A stretch of DNA of 64,000 bases. Origin: Steroidobacteraceae bacterium (lineage in GTDB: Bacteria; Pseudomonadota; Gammaproteobacteria; Steroidobacterales; Steroidobacteraceae). Under the pieces are notes generated by a model. That model made no database searches. It saw only the letters and a list, made by a program, of their open reading frames with translations, and was not told the DNA's origin. Where the stretch lies: positions 1 to 64,000 of the forward strand of contig JAHCAN010000004.1 in NCBI GenBank assembly GCA_019634915.1, in the 5' to 3' direction. Shown here piece by piece: positions 54,628 to 61,889 of this stretch; the stretch's first letter is position 1; each line of letters begins with the position of its first letter. Both the position numbers and the translations under genes were made by a program.

Positions 54628-57600
54628 GTGGATTTGAACGTCTCAAACCACCTATACAGTGGGGCCAGCGGCAGAAGTGCCAAGTGGTACGAGACGCGGC
54701 CAGTCGGCAAGGCAAGGACCATCCTGCGGCGCTACGCCGTGCAGTGGTTCGTGGTCGCGTGGGCGATCGCGTCGATGTGCGCATACGGGCAGGAGCGCGA
54801 ACGCGAGTATGTTTTCGACGTTCGCGAACCCACCCTTGGTGCAGCGTTGGGCGCCATCGCGCGGCAGACGAACCTCTCGGTCCTTTATCCCTACGAACTG
54901 GCTGATGTGCGCAGCGTCAACCCCGTGCACGGTCAATACACCGCGCGCGAGGCGATAGACGTGCTGTTTCGTGACACGGGGATCTCCGGTGGCCTCACGG
55001 AGGGCGGGGTGATCCGTGTCTCTCTCTCCGGACAAGAACCACCTGTCGGCCAGGAGAGCAGCGTGCCCATAAAACGTGTCGGAAAGAAGTCCTTCCTCGC
55101 GGGCGTTTCGAGCCTGATCGTCGGCATCGCCGCTTCGGCGCAGGAGGCGGGCCCCGCCGACGCAGCGACTGGCGAGGGAAGCGACCAGGTCCTCGAGCAG
55201 GTGGTGATCGTTGGCTCCCAGATCAAGGGTGCGAAGGTGACGGACACGTTGCCGGTCACGCTGATCAACTCGGCCGACATCGAGGTTCTTGGCGCCGGGG
55301 CCGGCGAGGAGATCTTCCGTTACCTGCCGTCGCAGGGATCCATGGCCTTCAGCGGCGACAAGGATTCCGGTGGGCTCAACAGTGCGCGCGGCGACGTCGG
55401 TTCGATCAACCTCAGGTCCCTCGGCACCGGCAATGCGCTGGTGCTGCTGAACGGCCGGCGGGTAGTGCTGCATCCGGGCACGCAGGCCGAGGGTGGCACA
55501 CCGGTGGTCACGCCGAACCTCAATGCGCTGCCGACCGGGGGTATCAGCAGGATCGAACTGCTGCGCGACGGCGCCTCGGCCATCTACGGTGCCGATGCGG
55601 TCGCCGGCGTCGTCAATACCGTGCTCAAGGAGGAATTCGAAGGGCTGGAGCTGACCGCACGCTACGGTGGATACGATGGTGTCGATGCCGGCGCGCTGAC
55701 GCTCAGCGGCTATGGTGGATTCAAGCTCAACGAAGGTCGCACCAGCGTGACGCTGTTCGGCAGCTACTACGACCGCGACGGCATCACCAGCCTGGATCGT
55801 TACTATTCCGCGAACGAAGACAAACGCCCGCTGCTCGAGGGGACAGCCTTCGAGGGCGACTCTCAGTTCAACAATACGTCGACCAGCGGCCCCTGGGGCC
55901 AGTTCGTCGCCAGCCAGCCGGTTTCCCAGAACGGCACGCTCGTCACCTCGTCGGCCGGCGTCTTTCACGTCCAGCCGACGTCGCTGTCCGGATGCCGGGC
56001 CGGCCTGGGATCCAATATCTGCATCGATGATGGTTCGCTCGATAGCGCCCTGCGCTACAACCGTGCCAATACGACGCAGCCCGCTGCGGACCTGAAGCGC
56101 TACAATTTCTTCGCCTTCGGCAGGCACGCGCTCGACGGTGACAAGGATCTCTACGGGGAGCTCTCCTACTACCGCGCCGACTCGACCAAGCCGCGCGACG
56201 GCTCGCCACTGCAGTCCGCCGTGCCGATCACCATTTCGAGAACGAGCTACTACAATCCGTTCGGCGCGGTGCTGCTGCCCGACGGCACGCCCAATCCGAA
56301 CCGGCTGCCGGGCATCGACGCTCCTGCCGAGGGGCTTGATGTCGTGGTCGGCGGCCCCTCGGGGCGCTACGCGATCATCGACGGCGGGCCCCGCTTCGCC
56401 AATGTCGAGAACACGAGCTGGCGCGGCCTGATCGGCATGCGCGGCACCGTCTGGAGCGGCTGGAATTTCGACAGCGCAATCCTCTACTCGACTGCCGAGA
56501 CCCACGACGTCAGCCCAGGCAGCGTCAGCAACACGCTGTTCCAGCAGGCGCTCAACCGCTCCACGCCGGACGCGTACAACCCGTTCAACGGCGGCGACAT
56601 CAACAACCTGTCGGGGCTCGACACGACCATGAATCCGCAATCCGTGCTCGACACGTTCCTCGTGACGGCACGGCGTGACAGCAGCACCAGCCTGCTGCTG
56701 GCCGACTTCAAGCTGTCCAAGCCGTCGGTGTTCTCGTTGCCTGCGGGAGACGTCGGTGCCGCGCTCGGCGTCGAAGTGCGCCGCGAGACCTACGAGGACG
56801 ATCGCGACGACCGCCTGGACGGCACGCAGAAGTTCACTGATGCGATCACCGGCGAAGTGTTCGACACCGACGTGCTGGGGCAAAGCGGCACGCTGGACAC
56901 CAAGGGTGACCGTGACACCGTATCGGCGTTTGCCGAGATCTACGCACCGCTCGTGTCAGCGTCACAGGGCATTCCGCTGGTTCGCAGCCTTGACATGCAG
57001 CTCGCTGCCCGCTACGAGCGGGCGTCGGACTATGGCGACGTGCTGGTGCCGAAAGCAGCGCTGTCGTGGCGGGTGTTCGATCCGCTGCAGATCAGGGCGT
57101 CCTACTCGGAAGGCTATCGTGCGCCCAATCTCGAGGTCGTCAACGCCACCGCGCTGGTTCGCGGCAGTGACAGTATCGATTGGTATCGGTGCCAGGCGCA
57201 GGTCAATCTCGGACAGATTTCCTCCCTCAGCGCCTGCAGCCAGATCCAGCGCGTGTATGGCACGCGCAGCGGCAATGCCGACCTGAAGCCGGAAACCAGC
57301 CGCAACTATTCAATCGGCGCGGTTTTCCAGCCTGCTGTCTTCGACCGCAACCTGATATTGACCGTCGACTACTACGACATCAGCCAGGAGGACATCGTCG
57401 GCATTGCCGGGGACGACATCCAGGTAGCCCTGGATTTCGTGCGACGCCTGAACGGATCGAACAACCCGGCTATCGTGCGCGCGGCGCCCACCGCCGACGA
57501 TGTCGCGTTCTTCGCTGGCTCGGGTCTCGACCCGGTCGGGACCATCGTCGCCATGAGCGACCCGTACTACAACATCGAATCGCGTTCGTCGCGAGGCCTG

Positions 57601-58104
57601 GAGTTCGGCATCTACTATGATTTGCCGGGCACGCGGTTGGGCGACTTCGATTTCAAGCTCGATGCATCGCATCTGCTGGAGGTCAGGCAGAAGCCGACCC
57701 GCAATGCCCTGGAGATCAGAGCCGAAGAACTCGCCGATTCCATCGCCCTGTCTGGCGCGGGCAGCCTGCTCGAACTGGATGGTTATCCCGCCTGGCGTGG
57801 GCTGGCCCGCGTGTCCTGGCGCTATGGCAAGCTCGGCGCCGGACTGGCGCTGAACTACATTGGCAAGTTCTACGATCCCAGTGCGACCCAGGACATTACC
57901 GGGGAGCCCTTCCGGGTCGATAGCTGGGTCACAGCCAACCTGCACCTGCAGCTGGCCCTGAGCCGGGGGGTGCGTCTGCGCATCGGCGCGAACAACATCA
58001 CCAACGAGGCGCCGCCGCTCGCAGACGAAGAGCATGGCTACTACACCGACTACCACGACAACCGTGGCCGCTTCCTGTACGGCGAGATCCAGGTGTCGTT
58101 CTAG
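54628..58104 (+). CDS. TonB-dependent receptor with N-terminal STN signalling domain
   Basis: A 1158-residue transducer. A signal-type hydrophobic stretch (about 37-53, ending AYGQ) precedes the STN domain (about 58-133; FDVREPTLGAALGAIARQT). Then comes a second signal-peptide-like stretch, KRVGKKSFLAGVSSLIVGIA (149-168) ending ASAQEA. LEQVVIVGSQ (189-198) is the TonB-box region, followed by the plug (LVLLNGRRVVLHPG, ISRIELLRDGASAIYGADA) and the barrel, ending GEIQVSF with terminal Phe. The GTG start is chosen because it precedes the first signal stretch. The CapA-like gene begins at the next base. Confidence 0.93.
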   Translation: MDLNVSNHLYSGASGRSAKWYETRPVGKARTILRRYAVQWFVVAWAIASMCAYGQEREREYVFDVREPTLGAALGAIARQTNLSVLYPYELADVRSVNPVHGQYTAREAIDVLFRDTGISGGLTEGGVIRVSLSGQEPPVGQESSVPIKRVGKKSFLAGVSSLIVGIAASAQEAGPADAATGEGSDQVLEQVVIVGSQIKGAKVTDTLPVTLINSADIEVLGAGAGEEIFRYLPSQGSMAFSGDKDSGGLNSARGDVGSINLRSLGTGNALVLLNGRRVVLHPGTQAEGGTPVVTPNLNALPTGGISRIELLRDGASAIYGADAVAGVVNTVLKEEFEGLELTARYGGYDGVDAGALTLSGYGGFKLNEGRTSVTLFGSYYDRDGITSLDRYYSANEDKRPLLEGTAFEGDSQFNNTSTSGPWGQFVASQPVSQNGTLVTSSAGVFHVQPTSLSGCRAGLGSNICIDDGSLDSALRYNRANTTQPAADLKRYNFFAFGRHALDGDKDLYGELSYYRADSTKPRDGSPLQSAVPITISRTSYYNPFGAVLLPDGTPNPNRLPGIDAPAEGLDVVVGGPSGRYAIIDGGPRFANVENTSWRGLIGMRGTVWSGWNFDSAILYSTAETHDVSPGSVSNTLFQQALNRSTPDAYNPFNGGDINNLSGLDTTMNPQSVLDTFLVTARRDSSTSLLLADFKLSKPSVFSLPAGDVGAALGVEVRRETYEDDRDDRLDGTQKFTDAITGEVFDTDVLGQSGTLDTKGDRDTVSAFAEIYAPLVSASQGIPLVRSLDMQLAARYERASDYGDVLVPKAALSWRVFDPLQIRASYSEGYRAPNLEVVNATALVRGSDSIDWYRCQAQVNLGQISSLSACSQIQRVYGTRSGNADLKPETSRNYSIGAVFQPAVFDRNLILTVDYYDISQEDIVGIAGDDIQVALDFVRRLNGSNNPAIVRAAPTADDVAFFAGSGLDPVGTIVAMSDPYYNIESRSSRGLEFGIYYDLPGTRLGDFDFKLDASHLLEVRQKPTRNALEIRAEELADSIALSGAGSLLELDGYPAWRGLARVSWRYGKLGAGLALNYIGKFYDPSATQDITGEPFRVDSWVTANLHLQLALSRGVRLRIGANNITNEAPPLADEEHGYYTDYHDNRGRFLYGEIQVSF

Positions 58105-59220
58105 ATGACACGCAGCGGCGGGCGTGTGCTCCTGTCGTTCGTGGCGGCTGCATTGCTGGGTGGCTGCGTCGGGCTCGACGGGACCTCGCCCGGCCCTGCG
58201 GACGCGAAGGACGGGCAGATCCGGATTGCCTTCACGGGACAGTCGCTCATCAAGCATGATCCGCGCCGCTACGTGCAGCATCCGCTGGCGTCGGTACGCG
58301 CGCAGTTGGCTGCCGCGGATATCGTCTTCACCAACCTCGAGGTCGCGGTCAATACCGCCGATCAGCGCTGCGCCGCCACCAAGCAGGGCCGCTTCTTTCA
58401 CAGCGGCTCCGCCGACGTCGTCGAGTTTCTGGCCACCATTGGCGTCGATCTTGTTTCAGTGGCGAACAACCATTCCTGGGATCTCGGCGCCTGCGGGATC
58501 ATGGCGACGCGAGACAGTGTGCGGGCGGCGGGCATGGCACCCGCCGGCACCGGGGCAACGCTCAATGAGGCGCTGCAGCCGGCTATCGTAGAATCCGGCG
58601 GCCTGCGAATTGCGCTGGTGGCAGTTGCCACGACCCGACTGCCAGCCGATGCCGCGGCGACGCCGACCCGCGCTGGTGTCAACGTCCTCGCCGTCGCTGA
58701 CCAGGCGGCATGGGCCCGCAACATCGACGCCATTCGCGCGGCCAGCCGGCAGGCCGATCTCGTCATCGCCTACCAGCACTACCAGATCCGCGACGGCGGG
58801 GACTTCCAGCAGGCGTGGGCCAGGGCGGCGATCGACGCCGGCGCCGACATCTACGTCAGCCACGGCCACCCGGAACTGGGCGGCGTCGAGCTCTATCGCG
58901 GCGGCCTCATCCTCTACAATCTCGGGAACTTCGTGTTTCATACCCGTACCGAGGCCGGTTACTACGAACCGAAGGCTTGGCGAAGCGTGATCGCCGAGGT
59001 GACGGCCGATGCAGCCGGACTGAAAGAGGTCGTGTTCACGCCGCTGCTGCTCAACGAGATCGGAGCCGGGCAGAATTTCCTGGAGACCCGCGGCCTGCCC
59101 GAAGTTGCGGCTGGCGAGGAGGCAGCGTCGATCCTGTCGACATTGAAGCGATTGTCCGGGTCGTACGGCGATCGAATGGTCGTCGACGGTGAACGGGCGC
59201 GCCTGGCATTGCGCCCTTGA
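58105..59220 (+). CDS. CapA-family lipoprotein (PgsA-like metallophosphatase fold)
   Basis: A 371-residue protein with a lipoprotein signal (lipobox LLGGC, acylated Cys21). The CapA domain has IRIAFTGQSLIK, VFTNLEVAV (Asn-Leu-Glu metal region), VSVANNHSWDLG (the conserved NNH), LVIAYQHYQIR and VSHGHPELGGVELYRGGLILYNLGNFVF (the GHxH/NLGNF motifs). CapA/PgsA proteins work in poly-gamma-glutamate synthesis or cleavage. The ATG directly follows the receptor stop codon, so it is translated with the receptor. No pgsB/C synthesis genes are present, which makes a hydrolytic or binding role more likely. Confidence 0.85.
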   Translation: MTRSGGRVLLSFVAAALLGGCVGLDGTSPGPADAKDGQIRIAFTGQSLIKHDPRRYVQHPLASVRAQLAAADIVFTNLEVAVNTADQRCAATKQGRFFHSGSADVVEFLATIGVDLVSVANNHSWDLGACGIMATRDSVRAAGMAPAGTGATLNEALQPAIVESGGLRIALVAVATTRLPADAAATPTRAGVNVLAVADQAAWARNIDAIRAASRQADLVIAYQHYQIRDGGDFQQAWARAAIDAGADIYVSHGHPELGGVELYRGGLILYNLGNFVFHTRTEAGYYEPKAWRSVIAEVTADAAGLKEVVFTPLLLNEIGAGQNFLETRGLPEVAAGEEAASILSTLKRLSGSYGDRMVVDGERARLALRP

Positions 59221-59303
59221 AACTGTCTCGCCACGCAGCCGCCGGCAAGGCGCCCGCGCACCTGTTCCGGCCGAAGCTGCAGGCCCAGAAGCGGAGATGA
59301 CGG

Positions 59304-60758
59304 ATGAAATCGACTGCAAACCTGATGGTTACCATCGCGGCCATTGCCGTGGCATCGAGCGCCGGCGCGCAGGAGAGCCCGCCTCAGCAGCCGCCCGAGA
59401 CGGACTTCGTGTTCCAGCAGGTCGACGCCTATGCCCCCACGTCGAACCGGGTGGCGCGACAGATCTGGGAATGGGCGGAGGTCGGCTACAAGGAGGAGAA
59501 GTCGTCGCGGCTGCTGCAGCAGGAACTCGCCGCGGAAGGATTCTCCATCGAGAAGGGCGTCGCCGGGATCCCCACCGCCTTCATCGCGAGCTGGGGTACT
59601 GGGCCGACGGTGATCGCGATTCTCGCCGAGTTCGATGCCCTGCCCGGTATCAGCCAGGACGCCTTGCCGCGTCGGCAGGAGATTGACGGCAAGAAGGCGG
59701 CACACGCCTGTGGCCACAATCTGTTTGCGGCCGGCTCGCTGTCCGCCGCAGTTGCGGTCAAGCGCTGGCTCGAGCAGACCGCTACGCCGGGTGTCGTCCG
59801 CCTCTACGGCACGCCGGCCGAGGAAGGTGGTAGCGGCAAGGTTTACATGGTGCGCGCCGGTCTCTTCGACGATGTCGACGTCGCGCTGCACTGGCACGCC
59901 GACGACCAGAATACCGCCGCGGCACGCACGTCGCTCGCCAACCGTTCGGCGAAATTCCGCTTCCGGGGAATTGCCGCCCACGCTTCGGGTGCGCCGCAAA
60001 GAGGGCGTTCCGCGCTCGACGGTGTGGAGGCCATGAATTTCATGGTCAATCTGATGCGCGAACACGTGCCGCAGGAGACGCGCATTCACTATGTCATCAC
60101 CAACGGGGGAGCAACCCCCAACGTGGTACCGGATTTCGCCGAGGTCTTCTATTACGTGCGTCATCCGCAGACCAGTCGCGTCAGGGAGCTTTGGACCCGG
60201 GTCGAGGCTGCGGCAAAAGCAGGCGCGCTCGGGACAGGCACGAAGGTCGACTGGGAAATCATTCACGGCAACAACCCGGTGCTCGTCAACGAGACGCTCG
60301 CGAAGATGATGGACAGGAAACTGCGAATCGTCGGCGGCGTGACCTATACCAGCGAAGAAGAGGCATTCGCGCGCGCACTGTACGCGACCATCAATGAACC
60401 AAACGGCAAGATCGGCGATCAGCTGACCGTGCAGCCTTACAGACGCTCCATCGGCGGCGGCTCGACCGATGTGGGTGATGTTTCCTGGGCGACGCCGACG
60501 GTCGGGGTCAGGACCGCTACCTGGGTACCCGGTACGCCCGGCCACTCATGGCAGGCCGCCGCTGCGAGTGGTTCATCGATCGGCCTGAAGGGAGCGCAGT
60601 CGGCGGCCAAGACACTGGCACTGGCGGCAGTGGAGCTGTTCCAGAGTCCAGAACTGCGCGACGCTGCCCGCAGGGAGTTCGTCGAGGCCAGGGGGGCGGA
60701 CTACGAGTACGTCTCCTTGCTCGGCGAGCGCAAGCCGCCGCTGGATTACAGGGATTAG
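59304..60758 (+). CDS. Exported M20-family amidohydrolase (AbgB-like)
   Basis: A 484-residue metallo-amidohydrolase with a signal peptide (about 1-22, ASSAGA). It has ILAEFDALPGISQ, AHACGHNLFAAGSL (metal-binding His region), YGTPAEEGGSGKVYMV (catalytic and metal-binding Glu pair) and LHWHADDQNTAAA, and a bacterial dimerisation domain with FRGIAAHASGAPQRGRSALDGV. The order and spacing match AbgB, which cleaves p-aminobenzoyl-glutamate, and related peptidase-like deacylases. Its location after a TonB receptor and a CapA-like lipoprotein suggests hydrolysis of an imported glutamyl or amide compound. Confidence 0.88.
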   Translation: MKSTANLMVTIAAIAVASSAGAQESPPQQPPETDFVFQQVDAYAPTSNRVARQIWEWAEVGYKEEKSSRLLQQELAAEGFSIEKGVAGIPTAFIASWGTGPTVIAILAEFDALPGISQDALPRRQEIDGKKAAHACGHNLFAAGSLSAAVAVKRWLEQTATPGVVRLYGTPAEEGGSGKVYMVRAGLFDDVDVALHWHADDQNTAAARTSLANRSAKFRFRGIAAHASGAPQRGRSALDGVEAMNFMVNLMREHVPQETRIHYVITNGGATPNVVPDFAEVFYYVRHPQTSRVRELWTRVEAAAKAGALGTGTKVDWEIIHGNNPVLVNETLAKMMDRKLRIVGGVTYTSEEEAFARALYATINEPNGKIGDQLTVQPYRRSIGGGSTDVGDVSWATPTVGVRTATWVPGTPGHSWQAAAASGSSIGLKGAQSAAKTLALAAVELFQSPELRDAARREFVEARGADYEYVSLLGERKPPLDYRD

Positions 60759-60878
60759 GGCGGCGATGCAGAACGCGGCAACGCGAGGGATCCGGCGACG
60801 TAAGATGCCCGATCACCGCTAGCAGTGCCTCCGGCGCGCGAGCGGCGCTGGAAATGGCTTGGCAAGCGAGCGGTCAAT

Positions 60879-61217
60879 ATGGCGACCATTTCGTGGGACG
60901 ACTTCGCGAAGATCGAACTGCGGGTAGGCCGCATCATCGAGGCGGAGCCGTTCCCGGAGGCGCGCAAGCCGGCCTACAGGCTGCTCGTGGATTTCGGCCC
61001 GGAAATCGGCCACAGGAAATCGAGTGCGCAGATCACGCAGCTCTATGCGCCGGACGCGTTGCGGGGCAGGCTGGTCGTGGCGGTGGTCAATTTCCCGCCG
61101 AAACAGATCGGGCCGTTCATGTCCGAATGCTTGGTCACGGGCTTTCACAATGAGCGCGGAGAGGTCGCCCTGTGCGTGCCCGACCAGGCGGTGCCCCTCG
61201 GGACGCGGCTGCTCTAG
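60879..61217 (+). CDS. csaA: CsaA-like tRNA-binding chaperone
   Basis: A 112-residue OB-fold protein of the EMAP/Arc1p tRNA-binding type: FAKIELRVGRIIEAEPFPEARKPAYRLLVDFG, the conserved KSSAQITQLY, VVAVVNFPPKQIGPFMSECLVTG and PDQAVPLGTRLL are the CsaA signature. CsaA acts as a chaperone for preprotein export in Bacillus. The ATG at 60879 is chosen because the family begins just there; an upstream in-frame start at 60825 would add 18 basic residues. Confidence 0.92.
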   Translation: MATISWDDFAKIELRVGRIIEAEPFPEARKPAYRLLVDFGPEIGHRKSSAQITQLYAPDALRGRLVVAVVNFPPKQIGPFMSECLVTGFHNERGEVALCVPDQAVPLGTRLL

Positions 61218-61245
61218 AAGGGGCCTTTGAGTCCGGCAGCCACCC

Positions 61246-61273
61246 TTGACATGCGAATGAGAATTATTAGCAT
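61246..61273 (+). promoter_or_regulatory. Promoter with Fur box
   Basis: TTGACA (61246-61251) and TAGCAT (61268-61273) are spaced 16 bases. Between and across them GCGAATGAGAATTATTAGC (61253-61271) matches the 19-bp Fur consensus GATAATGATAATCATTATC at 14 positions. Iron-replete Fur should block RNA polymerase here. The AT-rich block contrasts with its GC-rich surroundings. Confidence 0.7.
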
Positions 61274-61279
61274 GTACGG

Positions 61280-61507
61280 GTGCTGGAGACCCCCGATCAT
61301 TCGACGCTGACCCGCGTCATTCTCGAGGACGGCTGTTGCTGCGAGCTCGCGCGGCTCGACGGCGTGCTCGAGCGGATCTGTGCCGCGCTCGAATCGGTGC
61401 CGGCGGACCAACGCCGCGAAGTTGGGCGCGCGCTGCTCGGCATGGCGGTCGCTTATATTGGCAATCATGGCGCTGCAGCCCTTCCATCTCGCGATACCGG
61501 TGCATGA
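61280..61507 (+). CDS. Small Cys-rich protein under a Fur-type promoter (tentative)
   Basis: A 75-residue reading frame starting with GTG at 61280, right where transcription from the Fur-box promoter is expected, so it could be leaderless. The sequence [32 protein letters not shown] has three adjacent Cys and one more in an amphipathic helix; there is no signal peptide. It is not bacterioferritin-associated ferredoxin (no CxC...CxxC pattern). It overlaps the first 41 bases of the VOC gene in another frame. Function unknown; could be an iron-responsive small protein or only a leader frame. Confidence 0.45.
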   Translation: MLETPDHSTLTRVILEDGCCCELARLDGVLERICAALESVPADQRREVGRALLGMAVAYIGNHGAAALPSRDTGA

Positions 61508-61889
61508 CCTCGCAGCCGCGCGCGCGTTCTACGGCGCGCTGTTCGGCTGCCCGGAAGGGCGCAGCGCCGACGAGTGGGTGGACTTCGACTTCTTCGGCCA
61601 TCAGCTCGTCGCGCACCTCGACCCGGCCGCGCGCGGGCGCGCCGCACACCACAATCCGGTCGACGGCCACGACGTGCCGGTGCCGCATTTCGGCGTCGTG
61701 CTCGAGTGGCGGGACTGGCAGGCGCTCGCCGACCGGCTGCGCGCCGCCGGCACGGCGTTCGTCATCGAACCCGGCATCCGCTTTCGCGGCCTGACCGGCG
61801 AGCAGGCGACGATGTTCCTGCGTGATCCTTCGGGCAACGCGCTCGAATTCAAGGCGTTTCGCGATCCGTCGCAGCTGTTCGCCCGTTGA
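61467..61889 (+). CDS. VOC (glyoxalase/dioxygenase) superfamily protein
   Basis: A 140-residue protein with two beta-alpha-beta-beta-beta modules: [22 protein letters not shown] (first metal-ligand His), [18 protein letters not shown] and [15 protein letters not shown] (Glu ligand). This is the glyoxalase/bleomycin-resistance fold; substrate unknown. The ATG at 61467 begins just before the fold. There is no good ribosome-binding site, so translation may depend on the overlapping Cys-rich frame. It converges with the CoA-transferase gene, overlapping by 41 bases. Confidence 0.86.
   Translation: MALQPFHLAIPVHDLAAARAFYGALFGCPEGRSADEWVDFDFFGHQLVAHLDPAARGRAAHHNPVDGHDVPVPHFGVVLEWRDWQALADRLRAAGTAFVIEPGIRFRGLTGEQATMFLRDPSGNALEFKAFRDPSQLFAR

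Noticed and set aside
58105-59220. CapA-like gene as part of a capsule synthesis operon
   Set aside because: No ligase (pgsB/capB) or pgsC/E partners are present; the neighbours are an uptake receptor and an amidohydrolase.
61280-61507. Bacterioferritin-associated ferredoxin (bfd) behind the Fur box
   Set aside because: The Cys pattern is CCC plus one distant Cys, without the CxC-x31-34-CxxC arrangement of Bfd.
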